Origin: Stratiolaelaps scimitus
Lineage: Eukaryota; Arthropoda; Arachnida; Mesostigmata; Laelapidae
Direction of reading: 5' to 3'
Length of the DNA: 64,000 nucleotides
NCBI GenBank assembly: GCA_019614645.1
Contig: JABWDB010000068.1
Coordinates: 1 to 64,000, forward strand
Numbering within the stretch: the first letter of the stretch is position 1; the number at the start of each line of letters is the position of its first letter. The notes under the pieces were generated by a model. It ran no database searches. It had not been told where the DNA came from and saw only the letters and a program-made list of their open reading frames with translations. Position numbers and translations under genes: made by a program. This document shows positions 56,216 through 64,000 of the stretch, piece by piece.

Positions 56216-56984
56216 CCAGATGTTCTCTTTGGTGAGCCTTTGCCGATCGCTTTGCAGCGTGCCTTGCGTCTTATTGTGTGTCTTCATTACGCGAGGCAGG
56301 ACTGTATTATAATAGCTGTTTCAATTTCCCAAACGAAACTCCTCTAGACTGTGGAAATTTATCATTTCTTCACGTGGAAGAGATAATTCGATAGCCCAGA
56401 ATATATTCTCTCCCAGAATATATTCTCTTCAATATAACAACGTCTCCTGAGCCGCCGGAGCTACCGACGTCCCTAACAAGCTGATAGCATTATGCTTATC
56501 AATTCTTTCCCCCGCACTAGCTCACACATCTTGTATAAATAGAGCGGATATGCAGCAGATCCAAATCCATGAGCTCAGGGTGGTGTGGATTTTTCCTCCC
56601 GACATTTCTCGTGGTAATTCCCCACAGATAAGTACGGAGTGGTGATTGATGAGAAAACAGCTGGGAGTGAGCCTCTATAAATAAACACTGGCATTGCCAG
56701 TGATAAAGCTGTGTTCAATCTCCTTTCGAGTGAAAGTAGCTTGCTAATGATAGATACCCTTAAAATATCAAAGGGTTCTTTAATTCTTCCTGCGACAGAA
56801 CGGACAACCTAGAAGGCTGTGTGTGCGGAAAAGCTTTGATCACTCTGCACTATATTCAAATCTGTCACGTATATGGAAAGAATGAGATCTCATTCACAAT
56901 TTGCATCGTTACTTTGATTCCAACCTACGAACACATAAATAAGTATCGCAACACATTTTTTGTCGTATTTGAATGACATATATT
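56216..56984. other. unassigned sequence
   Basis: No gene recognised. About 56896-56930 shares GGTTGGAATCAAAGTAACGA (minus strand) with the edge of the fragment at 46.8 kb. Confidence 0.4.
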
Positions 56985-57008
56985 TATTCAAACATACATT
57001 AATTAGGA

Positions 57009-59040
57009 TTATAGGGGGGGGATTAGCTGGAACTGAGGCTGCGGCCGACATTGTCCCGAGGAAGGCGATAGCATTGCCTCTCTGCACAGCGAGGGATTGC
57101 GTTGCAGAAGGAAAGATCCTGCGCGCTTGTCCCCGGTGGCGCAGATCAGCCTATGGTAGACCCCTTCGAGGAAGTTCGCAGTGAGGGGGCCGTGCCCGCC
57201 TAAGGTCTCAAAGGCAAGGGGGAAGAAAAGGTGGGTTGCTTGGAGTGCGACGTACTTCCCTAGTTTGGCCCGCTCCACCCTCGCTATCGCGTAACCGAGA
57301 GTGGCTGCACAGTGGTTGACATAAGAAGGTGCTATTGTGTCAACCACAGTGCCGTCCTAAACGAGGTGCTGGCCTCGGTGGAAGGGGATCAGAGTGAGGC
57401 CGTCAGGGCGGCGCCCGTCGGAGGTGTAGAGGCCGTGTGGCTCCCTTGTGCAGGGGATACCGGCGGTGTGAAGGGCCCACACAGAGGCGGAGGGAGAGAT
57501 CGTCGAGAGTAGTGCCAAGGGACGAGGAGGGCAGCGCGTGGAGCCATCCGCCGCCCCAGGTCTGTCGACAGCCCGGAGGCGAGCTTGGTCAGCAACGTGT
57601 GGCGCTGAGGCCAGGAGGGAATCCCGCAGCTCCTTGTGGAGGACATCAGACCATAGCCGCTGCTTGCTCTGCTTGTCCTGAGGGACCCGGGCGCGGACGC
57701 CCGTCTCGTCAAGGGCAGCTTCACGGTAAGCGGAGAAGTGGGCGAGAGCTTTGGGGGGGAGGACTGTAGCAACCATGTCGGCGACCGCCGTAAGCGACGC
57801 TGCGTAGCAAACGTCAGCCAAGCGGTGTACACTGAGGATGCCGAGGCCACCGAGGCGAACCGGAAGGGCAGCCTGCGACGTCGCTGCCGGAGGAAGCTGG
57901 AGGTTCAGGATCGTGGTCAGGGCGTCCAGCACCATGTCGTCATGGGCGTGAAGGGCTGAAGCCAACGTTCCATCATCCATGTACCACAGGCACAGGCGAG
58001 ACTGGAGGGACGCAGCGAGGGGCCGGAGGGCCAGGCAGAAGAGAGCTGGGCCCAGCGAGTCCCCCTGCTGGACTCCGAACTCGGAGCTGATGACGGCGTT
58101 GTCTATAATCAGATGGGAAGGGCAGCGATAGGCCAGGTCAACCAGAGGGAAGAGGCCAGGGGCGTGCTCAGCAACCTCTCGCAGAACGATACCCCGGAGG
58201 ACCGTGTTGAAGGCATTGCGGAAATCGAGCTTGACCCGGGCCGCGCCCGGATGGGCGTGGATGAAGGCGTGACCAGCGATCTCAGTCCCAGACGCCTAGC
58301 CGCAACCCAACTGGGTTGGGCCGAGCAGGTTCACGACCGTGTCCCTCTCGCTGGCCCAGGCGATGTTAGCAGGCAGGCGGCGGATCGTGCCGGAGCAGGC
58401 GATATGCCTTATCGAACCATCCTTTTTCCTGAGGGCGATGAGGCGCGCGTCGAAGAGTGTTGGCCGTAGCGCCGATGGTACTGTGCCGGCGATGGTGCTT
58501 TGCCCTGAGGGCGTCGACGGCCTCAGCAGAGTCCGTGGCCGAGTCGGTAGAGCACAGGGCCCGGGCAATACTGGAGATGTCACCCTCGGAGAGTTTTTGC
58601 GAGGCGATACACGCAGCCATCTGGCCCTTATCCCATATATTATGTCCCATTTGCCCGGCATCTGCAAGACCACTCGGGCGAAAGCCAGGAGCGCTTCCCA
58701 CGAGGGAACGTCGTTATTGGTATGAACGTCCCGGAGCACGTCTGTGAGAGCCACGGCGACTAAGGAACGCGTAGCTTTTGGGACAATACTGAAGACGCGG
58801 GCCTCACGCATGGCCGCCTGTAGCCGCAGCTCGAGCGGTTGAGGTGGTAAACTTGGCTGAGGCACTGAACGGACCTCCGGGTGCCTTATGTGCCTATTAA
58901 GGCCGCGCCGGATGAATCTGCCCTCGCAATACGGGCACGGGACACGCGGGGCGCCTATGGTGTCTTGAGCTGAAGTGGCGTCGCGAGCTGTAGTGGCGTC
59001 TCGGGCTGGATTGATGGGATCTGGGTTCGTGAAGAGGGGC
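57009..59040 (-). pseudogene. family R ORF2: C2H2 finger, reverse transcriptase, RLE
   Basis: Reads in a single frame for most of its length. Near 58940 is VPCPYCEGRFIRRGLNRHIRH, a C2H2-like finger as found at the N-terminus of R2-like elements. Reverse transcriptase blocks follow: RLIALRKKDGSIRHIA, KLDFRNAFN, GVQQGDSLGPALFC and the active site WYMDDGTLAS. After LPVRLGGLGILSVHRLADV the zinc knuckle present in other copies (CERCGDPVATNGHHGLSC) is missing through an in-frame deletion of about 50 codons near 57470. The endonuclease follows (GRRPDGLTLIPFHRG, a PD...D pattern). Nonsense codons: TAG at 58296-58298, and TAG for Trp at about 57354. Inactive. Confidence 0.85.
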
Positions 59041-60183
59041 GGGGCTTGAGGACGGCTAGGAGGGGGACGAGCTGGAGTTGAAGCTGGAGGAAAGGGGCCA
59101 AGACATCAGTGAGGGACCTCAAATCTGCGGAGATAGCTGGCACAGCTGGCGCCGTCTTGGCGTGTCGGGACTCCGCGCGGGCAGGTCGATGAGGGTCATG
59201 GCGGCGGGGTAGGGCGGGGCGGGGTTCCGCCTTGGGTTGGTCAGCAGGACCGTGGGAACCTAAGCACCTTCGGAGGGGACCACAATACCCCGAACCGCCG
59301 CAGCGTACCCCGGGTCGACACCTGGGCCTCGATTGGCAGAAGAAGGCGAGGGGTGAGGTGTCCTTCACCTGTTCGAGCACCCTGGCCTCAGTCACGAGCC
59401 GTTGACGCTCGCGGAGGTAAGCCGACCGAGGGCACGACGGCGAGCCCGAGCGATGGGCACCCTTGCAATTGACGCAGCGGGCAGGACGGGCGCAAGTCGC
59501 GGCGAGGTGGCCGGTATCGCAGCATGTGCTCCAGGCCTTAGGCAATGAGCACCGGGCCACGATGTGGCCCGTCCGGCAGCAGTTGTAGCACAATCGTGGG
59601 CGGTCAGGTTCGAGAGGCGAGCCGGACCGGCCGCGGCGGGGAGACGGCGGACGGAAGTGACGCCGAGGGGTACGAATTCAGCCAGAATCTCGGCATCGGT
59701 AAAAGCCGCGCAGACGTTCGTAATGCGGGCCTTGGTGCTCGAGAGGGCCGAACAATGAGCGGATACCGGGACGCCTCCGAGGGTACTTAGCGTCATCGCC
59801 TTGCGGGCGAGCTCCAGGGTCGGCGCCCAAATGATAAGCCGGTCGGCAACACCAGCCGGGGTGCAGCCCGAGAGAGCCTCATGTGCGCTCTTAAAAAGGG
59901 CGAGCATCTGGCCCTGCTCGAAGGCAGGGGAAGGCCCGCCGGCCTCGACCGCCCTGCCAAGGACCTTTACCTTAAACAATCCATAGGACCTCGCGTAGAG
60001 GCTAGCCCGGAGGGCTTCCAGTGCGCGCGCCTCACGGCCCGCGCGACGCTTGGCGTCCTTCGTGCGCTGCTTCGTGAACGGCGCAGCGTCCTCCCTCGCG
60101 TCTTCCTTCACAACGACCTCATCGACCGCTCCAGGGATTGCCCTCTTCAGGGGCGGCACACTCGGCACGTCGCCCGGAGGCAT
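58955..60183 (-). pseudogene. family R ORF1: gag-like protein with CCHC knuckles
   Basis: ATG at 60183 (MPPGDVPSVPPLK). About 180 residues of basic/alanine-rich sequence are followed, after a frameshift at about 59610-59660, by CYNCCRTGHIVARC, a second degenerate knuckle (first Cys replaced by Trp) and CVNCKGAHRSGSPSC. The frame runs to 58955, overlapping the start of ORF2 by about 80 bp in another frame. Such three-knuckle proteins bind LINE RNA. They are usual in APE-type LINEs and not in RLE-type ones, so a fusion of two elements is the alternative. The fragment at 46.8 kb shows the same ORF1-ORF2 junction. Confidence 0.75.
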
Positions 60184-60361
60184 CGCCCTCCCACCCAGCA
60201 CGGAGGCGCAGGGTGCACGTAAACCACCACTTGCAAAGACCAGAACGCAACGGCGGAGAGCAGCAGCAAGCAGCAGCAACACTTGGGTTTATAGGAACAT
60301 GAGCCCTAATTTGAATAACATATTCGCGAGTATATAAGATATATTCAAACATACAATAGTT

Positions 60362-60655
60362 AGGAATTATTTCTAGGGATTATGGGGGGGTATGGGGCGG
60401 GGGAGGGGGGCTGAGGTCGACAATGGCCCGAGGAAGGCGATGGCATTGCCCCTCTGCACAGCGAGGGGCAGGTGCTGCAGAAGGAAAGAATCTGCGTGCT
60501 TTTCCCCGGTGGCGCGGATCAACATATGGTAGACCCCTTCGAGAAAATTCGCAGTGAGAGGGCCGTGCCCGCCCAAGGTCTCAAAAGCAAGGGGGGAAAA
60601 AGGTGGGTTGCTTGGAGTGCGGCGTACTTCCTTAGCTTGGCCCGCTCCGCAAGCA
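60362..60655 (-). mobile_element. family R LINE, 3' end of a further copy
   Basis: Minus strand encodes PLAFETLGGHGPLTANFLEGVYHMLI...VQRGNAIAFLG, then the 3' UTR with a long C/G-rich tract and the AAACATACAATAGTTAGG end. 5'-truncated at about 60655, next to an oppositely oriented copy. Confidence 0.88.
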
Positions 60656-60662
60656 TATAACA

Positions 60663-62800
60663 TATGGGCCTCCGCCTCGGGGCCCCTGTGGTTGCGGCCC
60701 ACAGCTGCGAGCGTTGCGATTACCGACCAATCTCGTTGGTTGACTACTTGTCCAAGGTGATCGAGAAGGTAGTGATAGTCCGTCTGGAGAAATATCTTCA
60801 CTCGATAGATTTTCTCTCAGCTAGTCAATTCGGTTTTCGTAGGGCACGCTCGACTGAACTCGCAATGGCCCACCTGTGGCAGGAAATATCTGACACCATT
60901 GAGAACAACCAGGTATGTCTGGGCTTCTTATTGGATGTCTCTGCTGCGTTCAATTGTCTTCGGCATACATTTTTCCTGCAGGCTTTGAAGTGCCTTGGAT
61001 GCCAACCCGGTGTCGTTGACTGGTTTCGCTCGTACTTGTCCGCGAGGCGACAGGCGGTGAAAGTAGCGGACATCGAGTCGGACTGGCTGGAAGTTGACAT
61101 TGGCACGCCCCAGGGATCCATTCTAGGGCCGTTCATGTTTCTAATTCTAGTCAATTTCATTCTTCTCAAAATCGCTGGTGGGAAATATTGTAGGACCATT
61201 GCATACGCGGACGACACTTCGCTTCTGTTTCGAATTCGGCCTTCATCGCTGCAACTTGACATCGAAGAGGCTCTAAGAAGGTGGAGGGGGTTATCAACAC
61301 CTTCGAAAGATTCGGTCTGGTAATCAACACGACCAAGACCAACCTCATTCTCTTTCGCCCGCCTCAACGAAATGTGCAGGTATCGCCGACACAGGTAGCC
61401 GGTGAAACGATGCACTGGTCATCGTCTGCGAAGTGCCTTGGCCTTACGCTTCATGAAAACATGCGTTGGCAGGACCACATAGGGAGCTTCATGCCCAAAT
61501 GCTACGCAGTGGTGGCCAACTTGCGTCGCCTGAGAGAGCGTGGGATTCCTGTGGATGGTCTGTTACACCTCTATAAAGTTTTATTGGTACCTCTGTTGTG
61601 CTAAGGGATCTCTATCTGGGGAGGAGGCTACAGCATGATTCTTCGGAGAGGAGAGGTTGTTCAGAATGACGCACTACGGGCTATCTTTGGCAGACGTCGC
61701 TCCGACTCCGTCGCCGACATTCTGGGGAAGTACGAATTGCCTAAGCTGAGCGTTATGTATTTAATTCACGTAGCTCTTCTTGCCTTTAAGATGTCGAAGG
61801 GACGTATTCCAAACGACATCACTTTCCCAATTACCACTGTGGTGCGAAGAACGGCCCGCAGACCAACTGAGTTTGTGATACCTTTTGCCGTTAAGGAATC
61901 TAGCCGCCATGCTCTCGCTTATCGCTTGCCGGCAGTCTGGGGCTCTCTTCCTCGCGAGATTCGTTCACTCTCCTCGGCAAAAAAGTTTGCAGCGGAGGTA
62001 AAAATTTTTTTTATCAATCAGATGTAGATATTTTTGTGGATAGTTGTTTTGTATCTTACTCAACGTTTACATATTGTACAAAAATGTGTACCCTTTATAT
62101 ATAAAATATACGTTGCAATAATTCTTCTAACTATTATTTTTACGAGAACTTAAGCATGTATATAGCAGTTCCGTCAATAAACATTTGTTTGAATTTGAAT
62201 TTGCGGGGACCCCGTCGCAACGAATGGCCACCAAGGATTCTCGTGCGAACGCAGCGCCGGTCGCCATCCGCGACGCACGATGCTTAATGATACGCTCGTG
62301 AGGGCCCTCCACTCCGCCGGTATCCCTTGCACAAGGGAGCCACAGGGCCTCGACACCTATGACGGGCGCCGCCCTGACGGCCTCACCATTATCCCCTTCC
62401 ACCGAAGCCAGCACCTTATTTGGGACGGCACGGTGGTTGACACCCTAGCACCTTATTATGTCAACCACTGTGCAACCACCCCCGGTTACGCGGTACCGCG
62501 TGCGGAGCGGGCCAAGCTAAGGAAGTACGCCGCACTCATAGCAACCCAACTTTTTTCCCCTTTTGCTTTTGAGACCTTGGGCGGGCACGGCCCTCTCACT
62601 GCGAACTTCCTCAAAGGGGTCTACCATAGGTTGATTCGCGTCACCGGGGACAAGCGCGCAGGTTCTTTCCTTCTGCAGCTCCTGTCCCTCTCTGTGTAGA
62701 GGGGCAATGCCATCGCCTTCCTCGGGACATTGTCGTCCTCACCCCCCACCCCCATAATCCCTAGAAATTTCAAACTACTGTATGTTTGAATAATATTCAC
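60663..62800 (+). mobile_element. family R LINE 3' copy, split by a CR1-like LINE
   Basis: Left piece 60663-60721 encodes GLRLGAPVVAAHSCERC; the right piece 62208-62800 continues CGDPVATNG, RHTMLNDTLVRALHSAGIPC, RRPDGLTIIPF, LIWDGTVVDTLAP to the 3' UTR (TGTATGTTTGAATAA). The insertion separates the two cysteine pairs of the zinc knuckle. One stop replaces a residue near 62698 (SLSV*RGNAIAFLG). Confidence 0.9.
60722..62207 (+). mobile_element. CR1-like LINE inserted in family R
   Basis: 5'-truncated; starts at NYRPISLVDYLSKVIEK. Reverse transcriptase blocks LDVSAAFNC, GTPQGSILGP and YADDTSLLFR are followed by a frameshift at about 61275, a nonsense codon (TAA for Tyr, about 61602) and the C-terminal WGSLPREIRSLSSAKKF. 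The 3' UTR has the shared tail and ends in TTTGAATTTGAATTT. About 70-75% alike to the CR1-like copies at 23 and 30 kb by impression, thus a sister family. The short TTGCG at both edges may be the target duplication. Confidence 0.9.
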
Positions 62801-62828
62801 TTTGACATTTATTATAATATATTAAACG

Positions 62829-64000
62829 TTACAATAGGTCGGAATTTCTAGGGATTATGGGGGTGGGGGGGGGTGAGGACGACAACGTCCCGAGGAAGGC
62901 GATGGCATTGCCTCTCTGCACAGCGAGGGACAGGCGCTGCAGGAGGAAAGAGCCAGCGCGCTTGTCCCCGGTGGCGCGGATCAACCTGTGGTAGACCCCC
63001 TCGAGGAAGTTCGCCGTGAGAGGGCCGTGCCCGCCCAGGGTCTCAAAGGCAAGGGGGGAAAACAGGTGCGTTGCTTGGAGTGCGGCGTACTTCCTCAGCT
63101 TTGCCCGCTCCGCACGCGCTACTGCGTAACCGGGGATGGTTGCACAGTGGTTGACATAAGAGGGTGCTAGAGTGTCAACCACAGTGCCGTCCCAAACCAG
63201 GTGCTGCCCTCGATGGAAGGGGACAAGGGTGAGGCCGTCAGGGCGGCGCCCGTCAGAGGTGTCGAGGCCCTGTGGCTCCCTTGTGCAAGGAATACCGGCG
63301 GAGTGGAGGGCCCTCACGAGCGTGTCATTAAGCATCGTGTGTCGCGGATGGCGACCGGCGCTGCGTTCGCACGAGAGACCGTGATGGCCATTCGTTGCGA
63401 CGGGGTCCCCACAACGCTCGCAGCCGTGGGCCCCAACTACAGGGGCCCCGAGGCGAAGGCCCACACAGAAGCGGAGGGAGCGATCGTCTAGAGCAGTACC
63501 AAGGGACGAGGAGGGCAGCGCGTGGAGCCACGCCCCCGCACCAGGCCTGTCGACAGCCCGGAGGCGAGCTTGGTCAGCAGCGTGTGGCGCAGAGGCCAGG
63601 AGGGAGTCCCGCAGCTCCTGGTGCAGGGCATCGGACCATGCCCGCTGCTTGCTCTGTTTGTCCGGAGGGACCCGAGCGCGGGCGCCCGTCTGGTCAAGGG
63701 CAGCTTCCTGGGAGGCGGAGAAGTGGGCGAGCGCTTCGGGGGGGAGGACTGTAGCGACCATGTCGGCAACCGCCGTAAGCGACGCGGCGTAGCAAACGTC
63801 GGCCAAGCGGCGAACACTGAGGATGCCGAGGCCCCCGAAGCGGACTGGAAGGGTAGCCTGCGACGCCGCTTCCGGAGGGAGCTGGAGGTTCAGGATCGTC
63901 GTCAGCGCGTCCAACACCAAGTCGTCATACTCGTGAAGGGCTGAAGCCTCAGTACCGGCCGGGCATGTCCTAAGCAAGTGCTGCATGCGTGCCGCCGAAA
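62829..64000 (-). mobile_element. family R LINE, best endonuclease copy, runs off the window
   Basis: A 385-codon open frame (63986-62829) keeps the C-terminal half: LPVRFGGLGILSVRRLADV, zinc knuckle CERCGDPVATNGHHGLSC, RHTMLNDTLVRALHSAG, endonuclease GRRPDGLTLVPFHRGQHLVWD with a downstream Lys-rich stretch, and LGGHGPLTANFLEGVYHRL to a stop. Tail to tail with the plus-strand copy ending at 62800. The reverse transcriptase active site expected before ALHEYDD is replaced here by other sequence (also seen at 44.15-44.22 kb), so upstream parts are rearranged. Confidence 0.88.

Larger units (their letters stand above)
56985..60310 (-). mobile_element. family R: RLE-type LINE, near full length
   Basis: About 3.3 kb from right to left: 5' leader, gag-like ORF1, overlapping ORF2 with a C2H2-type finger, reverse transcriptase and a restriction-like endonuclease end, then the family 3' UTR ending at TTATTCAAACATAC (plus strand). 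Its 5' side abuts the 3' end of another copy at 60362. It is degraded by one ORF1 frameshift, two nonsense codons and an in-frame deletion. Confidence 0.85.

Overview
Eukaryotic nuclear DNA, most likely from an arthropod. A mite or another chelicerate is my best guess, at low confidence. Pointers are BEL/Pao, CR1-like, R1-like, mariner and Tc1-like elements side by side, a spliced papain-family protease with a TATA promoter and AATAAA signal, and a one-exon gene with the topology of a protostome ionotropic receptor (IR). Most of the window is transposon-derived. No bacterial-type operon, CRISPR array, rRNA gene or convincing tRNA gene was seen.

Layout. 1-3.6 kb: mostly unassigned sequence, one possible membrane-protein reading frame and a 68-bp palindrome. 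3.8-10.7 kb: a full-length BEL/Pao element on the minus strand, with LTRs identical by eye, a 5-bp TATTA target duplication inside a TA microsatellite and an unbroken 1888-codon polyprotein. 11.3-13.3 kb: an intronless IR-like host gene. 14.0-21.5 kb: a second BEL/Pao element on the plus strand, with an integrase deletion/frameshift and odd 111-bp direct repeats outside its LTRs. 22.8-25 kb: CR1-like LINE pieces. 25.4-29.8 kb and 34.0-38.1 kb: two direct copies of a segmental duplication, each with a two-exon C1 cysteine protease gene (338 aa). A long CR1-like LINE (30.25-33.5 kb) lies between them. 38.4-46.9 kb: a graveyard of nested elements, including an RLE-type LINE fragment carrying a CR1 tail, a mariner split by an R1-like LINE, an R1-like pseudogene, and a Tc1-like element with about 180-210-bp inverted repeats inside an RLE-type LINE. 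47.2-48.4 kb: a decayed protease copy. 52.0-54.5 kb: a third, inverted copy of the protease duplication whose gene has a nonsense codon in the propeptide. 54.6-55.8 kb: a compound inverted/direct repeat. 57-64 kb: four copies of an RLE-type LINE family (called family R below), one near full length with a gag-like ORF1, one split by a CR1-like LINE, and one running off the window.

Host function supported by sequence: a small amplified cluster of secreted papain-like cysteine proteases (two apparently intact genes, one nonsense copy, several relics) and one IR-like receptor. The protease cluster evolved by tandem duplication, decay of the upstream neighbours, then copying of the whole block, including its relics, in direct and inverted orientation. 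Transposon insertions arrived before and after these events. All homology statements come from reading motifs by eye; no database search was run.
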